A stretch of DNA of 60,000 nucleotides from Phoronis australis (taxonomy: Eukaryota; Phoronida; Phoronidae), in assembly GCA_002633005.1 (NCBI GenBank), contig NMRA01000032.1, positions 292,911 through 352,910 of the forward strand, written 5' to 3'. The stretch's first letter is position 1; each line of letters opens with the position of its first letter. A program made the position numbers and the translations under genes. Shown piece by piece: positions 24,401 to 39,400 of the stretch. Under the pieces are notes generated by a model. The model was not told the DNA's origin, did not search any database, and worked only from the letters and a program-made list of their open reading frames with translations.

Positions 24401-27400
24401 AAAATACTACAAGCTCAAACTCCTAGCTTAGGTCTCACCATGAGAGGTGGTCAGTTCCTACATTCTAGTAGGCAGAGAAGAGAGAGGCTTCATCATGAGG
24501 AACCCAGTACAGGCAAAAACTGATCATTGGATGACGATCATTCGAGGGTTGGACTTTATTAATTCAAACACAATAGCCCATTGAATTCAGTCCAGCCACT
24601 TAGGCTGCTTGGTCACCTATGGAATACTTTATGACACGTCATTATGTCATAAAACTATGTGCCTGTTGACTGTAGGCAGCCCAGCCAGATGGTTCTCTAT
24701 TGTGTTGGCAGGGAATATACCTGAGGAAATTGAAACTTTCGTTTCAGTTGACAGTTAATTAGGTTTCGGTTTGAATTTTCACCTGTACTAGATTCGTAAT
24801 GATCGATCATCACTCTAACTATCCGGTTCAACCAGATTTTTTGAAAGCTTAGTACATAAGAAAAAAGAAGAGATCACTTATTTCATCAGTGAAAGATGTG
24901 GTGGTCAAGGAAATAAATGCAGCAAAATTCACAAATGTTGATACGTGCAATTTTTTATCTTTGTACCAAGCTTCCGCATTGAGCTTTCACGCTTATTGAA
25001 AGACGAGGTGTCAGCGATGAGATCCCCAACATCCACAGGCCTTTCGTTGTGTGACGACTTGTTGGCAGTCGATATGCGTAAATCAGTAATGGAAGCGGAG
25101 CGAATAGGAGCTGGCTTTTCAATGGCCTCCGCATTGGATATAATCGTATCGACTTCTCGGTCATTGACACTGCTCGTTTCTGAGTCCTGCCGCACTGAAA
25201 AACTGCTGGCGGCCACCTTCGACAGGGGAGGAGCTCTTTTGCGGGCATGGCTATGGCGGCCGCTAGACCGCGGCAGGCAGTTTTGCTTGATATCTGCAAA
25301 ACTGACATGCCCATCTGAAAACAAAGGGGCACTAGGTGGCGTCAGTGTGCTCTACATGCTTACAACAAAACCGTGCATTTACTACATGATGGAAGCAGAC
25401 GTCGATCCCGTACAAAATTATAAGCATGCAGAATTAGAGTCTCTAAAGTTTTACTTAGAAAACTAACAGTAGTTAGGCATGCTAAAATATGCACTCTTGA
25501 ACTAACGAGCAATACAGGCAAAAATTTGCAAGCATTGGAAAGTGCTCACTAATAACTGAAACACGACGGAACAAACCACGGCTGGATCAGATCAACAAAA
25601 GCACCAGCATGCAATGAGTGAACCACACAAGACAAATTTTGTGCGTGTAACCAAAGGGCGATGAATTAACATCAAAAGCCCTGATCAAACTGAATTAGTT
25701 TTTAATGAAAAACTTTTGCCAACATGAGTCGCAGGGCTAAACAACGATCAAAGACTAGACCTGCTCAACAGGAATCCACACCACAAAATATGACACTTGA
25801 AAAACGAATCCTGAGTAACAACATCAACCCAACATAATACTTCACTTTTATACAGAGCAAACTCAACGCTGACAATTCCTACTACAAATCTGAGTTGCTC
25901 ATTACTCCCTAGTCTCATGGAGTTTGCATTTACGGGGAAGCGATTCTGTTTAGCAGGTCTTAATTTCCTTACAGGTCCAGTCTTTGAAAGTCGACAACAC
26001 CTACACTAAGAGACAACAGACAAAAGTGGTCTCCTTAAGTGACAATCCAGAAAGGTGATCTGAACTCATAAATGAGGGAGTGGAACAGCATGACCGTTTG
26101 AACACTGAGTACGAGGTCTCACCCTTGGCACTGTCATCAGCGTAACCATTGCGGTACTCCTCTTCAATGTAACCATATTTTTGACGTTCCGCCGCCAGCT
26201 GGGCGCTTCTGCAGTTAATGATAAGAAACGCACGAATCAACACGGCAGTGAAACTGAGAAATAGTCACAACAGGGAGTTTTAAACGGACCACACATTGCT
26301 TAGTTCTTGTATCAGAACTCAAAACTTAAAAGTGTATCATACACAAGGTAGACATTGGGTCCCTCTCACGGGCACAGTTGAATTTTTTCAGTCCATAAAT
26401 ACTATGATGATTCTACTGTTGATAACTCTTCAAATCTAAACTGACACACAAAAGATATATAATCCAAACTTAAGTTCCATTAAAGTGTAACTTAACCGAT
26501 GCTTTTTGGCAAACAACAAGTTTTGATTTAATCCATTTATCTTTATAAGTTTGGTTTTATCTTGTTTCTTACTAAATTTAGAATTATTTGATTGCTGGAG
26601 TTTGTAAAGTACTGGCGGTTTGTTATAATTTCCTTAAAAATGGTAAGTGAGCTAAATCCATACAGTTACTTTTTTGACAGAAACCATACCAAAGTAGGGC
26701 TTTTATATGCATTGTTTTCAACCCTGTTGTCATGAAAGTACAATTCAACTGACCTGGTGACCATACAGCTCAACTGACCTGGTGGTAGTACACCTCAACT
26801 GACATCTGGTGGTAGTACAATTCAACTGACACCTGGTGGTAGTACAACTCAACTGATACCTGGTGGTAGTACAACTACTCAACTCACCTGGTGGTAGTAA
26901 ACTTCTCTTGGCAGGTAACAGGAAGACTAAGGCGCAAGTATTCGAGTTTCACCTTCTCGAGAGTCCCGAACGTCTTAGACAAAACTTTGAGTGAAGGAGG
27001 GGTATGACTCCTAAAACAAATGAAAGAAATAACAATGAAGGCAAGACTTCATATTTAAAGCAGTGAAAGATGAAATGATTCTATGTTATAGATAAATCAT
27101 TTTGAAGCTAAAACATACTCTCTTAGTAAAGATAACATTCTAACATCTAAAAATTAAACATATGATTTCTAAAATTTTTCTCACATAAATAAGATATTGA
27201 TGCATTGCATCATCTGGCATTGGTTGCAACATGGAAGTTGAATAATACCTCCACTTAATTTTCTAGAGCAAGTCTACTGAAAACTTTGAGACCATTCACT
27301 GCAAGATTCTTAACGATGACAGCATTAAGGATCAGGGAAAAAACCCAGACTACTTGCCCTCCGGGAATTCTGTCCACTGCAATCCTAGGATGATTTTCGC

Positions 27401-30400
27401 TAACTGGCTCAAACATGGCAAGTTCCTTGGAGCACCACAGGGTCATTTGCCGGGTCATGTTACTGTGAAAAAGAAAAACACTGTACAGTCATTTGCAACA
27501 AGGTACCAGGCTCACATGCTTGGAAAACATTGATCCCAAACCATTTCGCCAAGTAATCCTTGTAAAATTCATCTCATTACCCAGGTTACTTTTTATTCAG
27601 AACACGATTTTCAAGCAGCTTTGTCGTGCTGAAAATCGATTCAATTGATTATAGTGGGTAGTGACGTGTTTTCCAGTAAATCACATGCACTGCAGACATA
27701 ATTGTAACTAAAACGAAAGGAATAGCCGAAAATAAGATAAGGATATTTGAAAAATAAAATTTTTTGCTTACACACAAAAGGGTTCATATCCTTCTTGTAG
27801 ACCACAGCACGTAAAGAACTTAAGACTGTCAACATCCTGAAACAAAACGCAAAGCGTAAAAACATCAACAACATCAAAGCCTAAATGCTCGGACAAACTT
27901 TTTGTTAAAATTATGAACAAGACTATCTGGGTGTATTGGACTGTATGCATAGTCCTAGCGATGCTTTAGCAACAGAGCAAACACTTTAAATGCCCAAATG
28001 CTGGAACGTCAAATTAAACGCGAAAAAGTCTTTTCGCACCATATTGCAGCCACGTGAGAAAACGTCAGACAAAGAATGACCGAGAGCAATAGTTTTAAAT
28101 ACTCACCAGTACTAGCACTACAAGTTTGTTTCTGCCGTTCACACTAGAGTATACTGAATAGAACGCCAATGTGTGTGGGTGTCATTCGTAGCTATTTGAA
28201 TTAAATAAGCTCAGCAGTTCATCACATTTGGGAAGTTACAATTTCGGTGTGGTCAAAGTGATGCTTTTAACATATTGTGGAAACTTAATATACATTGTGT
28301 TACCATTCTAGGTAGGCGTTAAAACCATCAAACTGGGCTCCGTAATACTCGTTTGCATTCAAATGCCAGTATGTAAACACATGTTGAATTTCGTCTTTCT
28401 TTTACAAATCACACTTTTCTTGTTCTAGAATCTAACAGTTGTGCAAGAAATAAAATTCTCTACTGAATCCATGAAGATGTTTACGAAAGTATACTGCACA
28501 ATAGTTTAACCTTCGTCAATCAGTAATTACCGTTTTCATTTTAAAAATTACTAAAAACAATAAATACTTTTCGATAATTACATCAGTCTAGATGAATTTG
28601 GATACTTACCATTAAGAGTACGTTTAAAAAATTAATCTAACCACTTTACTGTAGTTTATGAATATTAGGGTAAAATGTGAATTTACACGGAATGAACAGA
28701 CAGTGACAGATACAGTAAATGACGACTAAAGCATGTCATCTGATACACTCAAAACTAACCAAACTATAGTACTACCTACCATAAATTACCATACAAAGGA
28801 CAAATCTAAATTACAACTACAAGACTTCTAATACAACAGCTAGCAACAGTAGCGAAAAATCTAACAAACACTATATAATTACACTAGGTACATTAAATTT
28901 GTTGATCTCAAAGTTTTAAAAGGACATTCTCGGTTTTGTGCATGGAAAATGCATCTTGGGTATAATTGTTGGGTGGGATTGAATTCTTAAAGCTGTTACC
29001 TTTGACCAGATCTATAAAACAACAAAATCATTTGTGTTTTTGTGATTTGATAACAGGTCCTCAATTCTTGCCAATGGCTGACAAACATTTTACAAAAATC
29101 AAAGCTGGTGACTTTACCAGAGTTAGCTAGTACGCTTTAAATTCTCTTGGCATTCATCAAGTGATTTTTAGCTCTGCTAGCAGAGTGTTACACTGCAACT
29201 GTGGAGGTTGTAAGTTAGATTCAACACTGAGGCTGATCTCAGAAAATCATTTCCTGACCGATAATGTCCCTTTCATATTCTGATGACCAGTAGTCCTTAA
29301 GGCCAAACAGAAAAAAGTAAGAAAATGTACAGACACCGCCACTGTGCTAAAAGCACAAATTTAGTAGTTAGGCAAAACTGCAAAACGAAATCCCATAGCA
29401 AAAAGACTCAATACCCAAAGAAAGTTTCAAGAAGCTAGCACTATTTAGTAATTACACGCATTAATTATGGCGATGCACACCACCAAATGTTCCAGGCAAA
29501 TCAAGGAAAATGGTAAGTAATTTTAGTTTTTTAGTGGAAAAGAGCATTGCACACATTATTTACCCCTTTTCTCTTCTTAAATGTTTTGATCAGTTCGGTC
29601 CGTGTTCGAATACCATCTCTCAACACTTTCTAGAATAAGTCAATCGAAGCACAAATATCATGCTAGCGATCAATAAAAAAGAACATCAATATCAAAACCC
29701 AGGTGACATGACAAAAACCGTCAACACAATAAAAATTGCAGTCAAAACAAAAAAGCGTTTCAAAATCCAAACCAAAACATAGAGTTGAGTACAGAATATC
29801 TATGTGCAAAATATACATGTGTGCAGGGATCAAGTAAAGAAAACTCAGCAGGCCTATAATTAAAAGAGAGCAATACATAACACAAAAGCAGTGCACACGG
29901 TCAGAGATGCTAAAGTGCTTCAAAGTATTAGTTACAACAATATGTACGAAAACAGACAATCGCACATCGTGTTAGTACGGCAGTACAGACCTGACCAAAG
30001 TTGATCCTCGCCTGTTGCCCCGCGCCCATTGTAACCGCAGGAACGTATGCATCTGTGACATCAATGTTCTTGAACGCGATCTCTTGCCCCATGCTGTCCA
30101 TCATCAGCTCTCCATTGAAAGAAAACGCTGAAATAAGCAAAAGCAAGAGTCACTGAATTGTCCTCAAAGGTGATAACATGCACATAAGGAAGATGTTACG
30201 ATAATATGAAGTCCTGTGCAATGCAATCTAAAGTACAAGCTGACAGACAAAATGACACAAAATTCTCCTTCACGATGGCTCGGTGGAAGCCAAAATCATT
30301 GTCAAAGTAGTGTTCCCTCACGACCAAGGATGAAACGTAGTTAACAGGTGCCTAAGCCATTCTGAAATTAGAATTTTAGTGCCTTAATAGTTATTACCAG

Positions 30401-33400
30401 TAATTTTGTTATTAAAAGAATAAGCCTTAACAATGGAGAAAGGAAATTTTGTCTTGTATCATACATCAAGCCAAAGTTGTTAGACTTTAAACTGAAATTA
30501 AATTAAGCTAGCGACAGTGAACCTTCCTGTTCAGGTAAATTCCCTTTAACTCCATGGTTTTATCACCTGTACAGTAATTCTAGCAACTACACACACAATA
30601 TGACAGAAAAGAGTAATCCATTTGGTCAAGAATTTTTCTACAAAAACATCCTTTATGAACAAACCACATTACTCAGTTTATGCATCACATGTATAATACA
30701 TCTTTCATCAAACAGCGCTTCAAAAATATAATCCCTTTTAATCATCACCGACGTAAGCTTATTGTCGGACGCTAGAAAAAAGTTCAAATTAGGCTAACTT
30801 TGCAACATCATACCTCAGAAATGGCTGATTGGAATTAAATGAAATTCAGATTCTATGTTTTATGCTTTTATGCACTTTTCTTCAAAATCCTGTGAGGAAT
30901 TGTCTTCAAATTGATCCATTTTTTTCCATGAAGAATGGTAAAAAATATGACTTTTATGAAGAAACTGAAAAGTTGTATAAAAGAAAAATGAAATGAAAAC
31001 TTAGAAAACTGTTTTTGAGATTTCACGTAGAACATTTATTTCAAATGAAATTTGATCACTGTTTTGCCACGATTGTACGTTTCATTTTTGCTTAATTATG
31101 CTAAAGAGATATGGTCACGTGAACCAACTGATGGCAGCTTGGTATAAAGTCAAATTCTAAAAGATTTCTGCTGGCAAAAATTATACTTTTCTTCAATTTT
31201 ATAGATTTGTAGATATTTGGGTGAATGTACAGACTTATTGATAAAAATACAAATTATAATAGTTGCAGGCGATCTGGTACACGTTGTACGAGACGTGCGC
31301 AGGCCGCACATGTGGGCCTATTGCATTGATCACCAGAGGAACAATTTTTGCTTCATTAAATATACAGTTAAAACTGAGCTGAGGAGCTGGAGACCTGACT
31401 CAAGACTCAGAGTGCCCCAATGGAACACAAACTCATGGCCTTAAGTAAAGGAAGTGGATACGTATCCCACAAGGCCACACTGCTTCCTGGTCACCAATGT
31501 GCCTACATAACCTTAACAGTCTAAAATTTAGCAATTGATGTTTGGGCCTAAACATCAATTGCTGTAGTGTGACACCAGTGCTGACAACATCTAGTCTAAG
31601 GGCAGTTATTACCTTTCAGCGCAAGGAATATATAATGGAATAAGGCATATGGAAACTAACAAATATAAATTTAAATAAAAATAAATAATGACATTAAGTA
31701 AAAAACAATTAACAGAGAACATGGGAGATATAAGAAGGTATTAGTAGTTGTAGAGTACGTAATTCAATGCAAAAATCCCCACGTACTGATCGTTTTGTCT
31801 TGAAGATCTAACATGCAGCCAATGATGTCACCCTCCTGCCATCGTTTGCCATACGGCTCTGTGCCAGTGTGGCACTTAAGGGCACTTTGTCCATCGAAGA
31901 CATAGGACCCCTCGCCGATACCAAGATCCTTCCCAGGCAAACACGACGCCATGGCCCAACCCACTCGCATGTATCCAGGGGTGATCACTTCAAATTCATA
32001 GTACCTGGCAAGGAAAGAAAAACAATTCAACATAGTGACAACCATATTAAGCAGTGCTGTCTTATGACATGTTTACTTCAGCTCGACAGAACAGTCATCA
32101 TGTAGGGAAGAAGAGTAATTTATTTTACCGCACCTCAACAAAAATACAGTCTCAGAAAAGGTATACATAACTGCTAGTTCCCCAGATGTTGTTACAAATC
32201 ATTTCTTAACTGTGATGAGCTAACAATTACTCTGTTAAAACTTAATTGCATACCGTACTTGAGAAGTAGGAGCGTAAGTCAAAGTTTCTTAAATCTTTAG
32301 TCATAATGGCTTATTAAAGTCTAAAGCTACTTTTCACGACACAAACCCGAGTTTTGCAAATGTTGCTCTTACTTCTCCTACTACTTAGTAAACATACATC
32401 CCATAATACAAAGTTACATCCCATGATACAAACATACATCCCATAATACAAACATACATCCTATAATACAAACATACATCCCATAATACAAACCACAAAA
32501 CCAATGACCCTTTAGGATCAGTTCTCTAGTAACTCCTCACAAGTGTAAGACAGTTCAACGTCCACATTTATGCATATCCTCATGGTATGATGAGATATTT
32601 TTAAATTTAAGATACATGCTCACCATTTTCCGGAGGATGCCGCAAACGCCAGCTCGCCTCTGTAACTCCGAGTGTTGCGTCTGCTCATGCCAGAGTCTGC
32701 AAACAATCCTGGGTAAACACAAAAAAAACAGAATCAAAATTAAACATTTGGTCAACTAATTAACAAAATTATTAATAATTTTATATACCGTGACTATAAA
32801 AGACGCATCTCCTATTGAAACACGCTTCATACATAACTTCTTATGAATGTTGAACAAGGTGATAAATAATTTAACACAGATTGACACTTTTAGTTTTACT
32901 AGAAGCAGCTATATACAGCTTCATTATCAGAGAATCATGTAATCATGGCCATCACAAAATTATGCTATAATGCAATACGTGAAACTCAAGCAAAACTAAG
33001 TGCATATTACATTTTGCTTCATTGACAGCCAAAAGCACATTGAATTGCTGCACTACACAACTGCTCAAATATATGACTTCGACGACTAATTTTTTGTGCC
33101 ATTTTTATTGAATCAATCGCTCGCTTGTTGGCAGGACAAGCAAAACTACTTCAACAAGCAATGCCTATGTCTCCACAAAGCAGAATTTCAGAAACAACTA
33201 ATAGACAACTACGCATATCATCAACAATCATAGCCAATCGACTGGTGAACTTCATGCGCAATGAAAACAAAGAATATTGCATTCTCTTTAAAAATGTTTT
33301 TGGTTCTGCAACCCATCATTAGCTAGTGCGAGCATCACATGATGGTTACGCGTTTGATAGATTTTCTACATTTGTTTAGTTTCACTGCCTTTTTGCTATA

Positions 33401-36400
33401 TTTACCAAGTAGAAAATGTGTTAAATAGCGGCATTCTTTGCAATGCACAGCCCCATGACACCAAACTACATGTTGATTATCATACCATTCTCTTTTACCA
33501 GCAATAAAACACTCATCAGTTTTTTGTCTTTAAAGTAAAATTAGGCTGCACAAGAGAAAAAAACAAAATAATTAAATTCAAAGAGATATCAAACATATTT
33601 GGCCTATTAACAGATACTGACTACTTGTTCATTTACAAATTTATGAAATGAAATAAATCGTAGCCAATCCTCAAAAGTCTGGAGAAAAATTCTTGTTAAG
33701 GTTTGCTAATTGGAAAATGTGACTACTGCTTTCAGCAAGTTACGCAGCAACTGTGGGGAGAGCCTGCCTACTTGAAAATACACAATCCAATTTATGTTTA
33801 AGTGGAAAAGTGTCTTGTTAAAAAAAAAATATTTAAAGCTCCGGGAAGATTCTAATGGTGCATGAACAGGTGAAAAAACAAACACCTTAGTGTCCTTTTA
33901 AGATAAATGGTGAACCTTGTGACAGAAGCTCAACAGCCCATATATTATCGCAAACAGAAATGAATGAGGGGTGAAAACAATTACGAGAATAAGCAAAGCA
34001 AGCGGGACAAACCTAATTTTTTACCCCCTTCAGTTGTTTCCAACGACGGTGGCTCTAGATTGTACCCATAGGCCATTAGTGTACGAACGGTCTCACTAGC
34101 CGTTTCCCTGGAATAGAGAAATTAAAATTTCAAATAAAACAGTTACGTAGTAAATGGCATCCAAACTTTCCCATTAGTTTTTCGTTGAGTTAATTAGAAA
34201 GTGCACAAGAAATTATTGCTGTCTTGGACGAGACTGAACATTAAGATCCATACATTTTGGATTTAGATTGTCTTTTAGTTTGATTCCAAGATGCACCTTT
34301 GAATAAGCTAAGCATACAGTGTCCTAAAGGAGTTGATAATATACAGGAATAAAAAGGTTATTTACTGTAACTAGGTCTCTGACCTATTTTACCAAACACA
34401 TGGGCCACCACGTGCAAATGAGCTCAGCTCATAAGTCACGTCTAAGCCGGTAAAATGAAGAGTGAAGATTTTGCCTTGCGAGGCAGTGAAGTGAATGTCT
34501 CACTTGTTGAATTTCTTCTACCGAGCATCGCTAGCTAAGTGCTGAACTGATTACCTTTGACAGCCTCATAAACTCAAACATCTCTCAGTGACTCATTGTA
34601 ACTGTGTGTACTACATTTATATCTAATTAATCTAAAAATATTTCTTAGATCCATGAGCATTTTGCTTAGCTGTGTGCGAGTAACCTGCATCGTGCTATAA
34701 GCTGAGCTTTAGTTAAGTTGCGGCAGACAGCTCAGCTAGTAGTTACCAGTCTACTGTGGCCGTAAGGTTGTATGTTTCACTTCACACAACACTAACAGCT
34801 TTACCGGTTAGCTCTCTTGATATTTTCATCCACGTCAACGTAGGGGACAAGGTGTGGACTTCGCCGAGCACGAGATTCCTCGGTCATCCCGTATGTCCAG
34901 CCCTGTTTGATCCGGTCCCTTGACCAAACATTGTGAGTATTCTCAGCCAGCTGACTGATCAGTTCGTCCACTCTCTGAGTGACTGTCACTGTGCTAAGAT
35001 CAAGTGGGGTGGGCTTATAACCGTTGGACTGTAGGTAACTATAACATAGACATAATAAAGTGTATTGGGTATAGACTGCACACTTAAGAGAATATGTTTC
35101 TTTTTTTATGATTTTATTACAAGTCAACAATTCTTGCCATTGTCAGGCATTAACTGAAATCAAGGCTTGTGTCTTTTCCATTCAATATACTTAAAATACT
35201 TTTCTATTTAATGGATGGGATTTGGCTCATCCCATCAACTTAGTATTCACCTGGATTACTGATAATGACCATTGTCTAAGGATACTGCTCTGTTATTCTC
35301 CTAACAATAAAATAGCAACACCAAAAATAGGGTCTTACTTATTTGGAAGTTTCAAGGTCTTCAGACGCGTATTCTCTTGTTCTTCGGCATTGACTGATAT
35401 GTGATAACCCAGAGCTATAAGAGTTCTGTAAACAAAGACATTAAATTGGTTGGTGAATTATTTTCCTTCACATCTCACACTGCCATCCTATTTCCAAACA
35501 GGGATATCGTAATTATGAGTTATAATTAATACTTGCCACCTAAATGAGAAACAGGATACTCCGAAAGATCCGAACTGATTGAGGTATGAATGGCATGAAC
35601 CGCAGTTACATAACTCACTTTGATGCCAGTTTTTGCAGGGCCTAGTTTCCTCAATCAAACTGTTACATATCCAGTGAACTTTTGCTGCTTTAAAAGTTTT
35701 CAATGGTGAACAAATCCACAGGACACAACACGATAAGTAAACCCATTTTTGCAGAGGTTCAAATAGTCTGTTTACTAACAATCCTACCTCAGTGTTTCAT
35801 AGGCTAACGTGACGTCATACTGTCGTTCACTTGCTGGCAGATGTTCAAAAGTGGTCAGGCAAGGATGTTTCCGTCTGGCGTCATCTCGGCGCTACATGAT
35901 AACACAAGAAATTATTTTTGTATTCAATTTCACCATGAACATTCAACTTGCTGATATAATCACCTGCACAGTTAGATCAAAAATAAAATACAAAAGACTA
36001 TTTGTCAGATACTTGCATGAAAAGCCAAAATTTGAAGTATCCATGGAAGAAAGAAATTCCGTTTCACTCACTCATCTATTGTACTAATCCAGCAGCTATC
36101 AAGCAAAAGTAGTTTTTGTGCTTTCACTACAGAGAAGAGCTTTCTGCTACAGATAAACAATAGGTCACATCAATTAAATCTCAATTAAGGTATGTCAGAC
36201 TTACTTCTCCATAAGTCCATCCTTGTTCAATCTTGCTCATAGCCCACAGCTCATGGATGTTCTCAGCCAGCCTGTCTCGCACGCTTTCTATAAAGTTGGG
36301 CAACTGAACCTACACAAAAAGCAAGCAAGCACTAAACAATAGGCACAGGAAGTATGGTGTAATATAGTTGACGAACTAAAAATGGTCAACAAAAGCACTT

Positions 36401-39400
36401 CAAGCCACGATGCAGTGAACTTTCCTTAGTTTAAAACACAATACGACTGAAAAATGGAATTCTGTTTGTAAATTTTTTTCAACACAAATTTCTAATTTGC
36501 TGTTTCGTTACCAAGGTATAACATGCAGCTATCACCATAAAATACATAGACATTTAGAGCAATTGTAGAAACTTTACAGTGAAGTTGAAGAAAGTTTATA
36601 GGGTATTTAATAAAGTTAAGAGTGTAACTGAAAAACTTATACTTACAGTGTCAAGTGTAATTAAGGGAAATTTCCGTTGCAGTTCAAAAAAGTTTAATTC
36701 AAGAAACTATACACAGTAATTAAAGAAACTTTACAGTGTAGTTAAAGAAACTTTACTGTGTCCAGACGAAATTATAAAAAGCGTCAACCTGCATCAGCAG
36801 TATAAAATACTCTTCATGAAAACAACGCAAAATACTCAATCCGGAAATCAGCAATGAGTACACACTTACATTTGAAGTATCTACAGGGTTGGGCACAAAT
36901 ATGATGTCGTCCTTCATGTAGTTTGGCCCGTACAGCAAACCACGGAGTAGGTTGCCAAAATGGTAGCAGGGTTCAATCACAAGCTTGTGCTTCGGGTGCA
37001 GGGACTCGGCCACCGGGGCGTACATGTCTGGTGGTCCATGCTTCAGTCGGCCATGTTCACCGCCAAACATAAATCGCAAACTGCAGAGTACCAGTTAAAA
37101 ATGATAAATATTCAAAAAATTCCAAAAGTATACAACTTAATAACTATAACTTAAACATTTCAAACAAGTAACCAATTGCAAAGTTTAGGATCAAGCCCGG
37201 GTTGGCAGCTAGAGTCCCCTAGTGGCCATTTCCAAATCCATAGTGAGAATTATTCTCAGTGGTGAAAGCATAATTATACGCTTTTCTAATTATCCCATTT
37301 AAAAAAACAAGTTATAAAAATTGAAACAAACTTTCCTATGACACAGGTTACCTAACATGATTGTATTTTAAAGAATGGTATAAATGTCACAAAACTGAGC
37401 ACAGTGCCTCTTTAAGAGTGCCTAAATTACCTGACTTTGGCAGACATGGTGATGACAGGGAAGAACAGACCAGTCTTATTGAAGTCCTTGAACAGACCTT
37501 TGACCTTGATCCCGTTGACACTGAAGGACATGACAGACACTTCAAGGTCAAGGCTACAACCAATGATGTCACCTTTTTGTAGCGCCTGATTGGTCTGTCT
37601 CACTGGCCGCACTTTTCCACCTATGAATTATAATTATTTATAAAGAATTAAGGACATAGACCAGGACTTTTAAGGGCTTTATAAACACATTGTTCATAAA
37701 ACTTGTGATGTGTTCAAACGTGGATCCCACCAGCTCTCCATTTCCATCATCGTTTCCGTTCACTAATAATGGACTAACTGCTGACATCTGACACTGACTA
37801 AGCTGAAGACAGTCCCACACATGAGCCGTGTTGAATACATGCTATTCTATTACAAGATCTTTATGTAACTCAAATATGGGACTGGATGGATTACAGTGAG
37901 TTGCTGCAGCCACTTACGGCACACATGGACTAATCAGAAAATGCTGTTTCTTCATATCATGAAGGACAACAAGAATGCAATGCTGGTATGAGGAGGTTTG
38001 TGTATCATGTATGTTATATTTTATACTATAATTTAAGGATGTTTAACATTGGACCTACCCCTTTAAAAGATGAGGTTAGTGAATGTGCTCAACACAAATT
38101 CAAGAAGTACAAATATTTAAAGACATTCTTCTCGGGGCAAACACTCTGAACACCCAACAAGGCAAACATGCAGAACTTTACTTTGCCAATTTGCTCTACA
38201 AAAATAATAAAAACTTGCTTTATATTGAGCAGTTATAAAACAAAACTTTTGGAAAATATGGAAAATGGATATTTTGTTATTTTTGTTCTTGAGTACTACC
38301 TGTTGTAAACCAAACAAAATGCGCACCAACGAGGAAAGAAAATTCTAAAAAAGACAACAACTTTGATAAAGTTCACCAACCGTATGAAAATAGAACACTT
38401 TGAATTAATCACTAATCATCTCTCAATTCCCTATAATGGCACAAAGCAATTGCTATCACGAAAATGGACATGACCATTGTTTGAAAAAATCGGCCTGCGA
38501 TAGGACTTTTTTCAATTTGGGACGAAAACTATTGCTAAAATTACAATTTTAGAGAGACATTGAAAATGTTCGAATTTTTGCTTAGTGACACCTATACTGT
38601 GCAAAACAAGCAAAAAATAAAAGTAAATGTCTTGATCTATCAATAACCTGAGGAACTGATCCACACACACTCTACTTACCTGTCCATAAGTTGACACCAT
38701 CGAACCCATACGAGTAGAGATCATCACCAACACCGTTGGCTCCCCAGCCCTCACCACCACCAGGGTAGGGCACAAAGCCATCCGTGTTGGCCCAGCCTAC
38801 ACGAATGATCGGAACGCTGTTTGACATTTGCTCAATGTGGTCAATAATGACCTCGTAGTACCACTTCTTGTACATGGCGCCACCTTCAGCCAAGCCGAGG
38901 AAGATGTTGGGCTGCATGCTGAAGTACAACGGAAAACAGAATTCACGACGTTGCGTCCGATCCAATTAACAAGCTGTGCGACAATAACAGTTCTTAATTA
39001 ATTTAATGTACTTGACATTATACACACAGGAATGTATATTGTAAACAAGTGTCAGTTTTATTCACTATTTCACATCACATCATCCATAAATTTCCAGTGA
39101 CTCTAATTTGTAAGTTTTATAACCCATATTACACCTGATCATGAAATCTACTGTGACATTAAACAATGAAAGCTGGTTATTTTTTTCTAACAACACAGCC
39201 ATCATATATCTACACTGTCTCATACAAAGCAGTGCAAAAATATACATGGGTCAAACTGCGCATAGCATTTTCATGATTGTAATATTCCCTTGTGCTACTC
39301 ATAGCCACATTACATACAGAACACACTTACTAAGCGTGTCTTCATTTTTGTAACAAAAGAGAGTTATAAAAGATTCATTATGCAATTATAGTATTTTAAT

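Larger units (their letters stand above)
20582..24966 (-). other. Largest internal intron (exons 30-31)
   Basis: 4.4 kb separating two linker exons that both meet in phase 1. Holds the candidate cassette exon (23316-23435), the candidate microexon (20991-21020) and a microsatellite (23959-23993). Otherwise AT-rich sequence with nothing recognised. Confidence 0.8.

Noticed and set aside
24945-25466. Plus-strand open frame of 173 codons
   Set aside because: It is antisense to exon 30, whose phase-matched minus-strand reading fits the gene.
25973-26005. 33-nt possible exon between exons 29 and 30
   Set aside because: In the required phase it begins with a stop codon.
31217-31444. Plus-strand open frame in a GC-richer patch of the intron between exons 24 and 25
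   Set aside because: No recognised similarity and no splice or gene context. Possibly an old element fragment, but I cannot support it.
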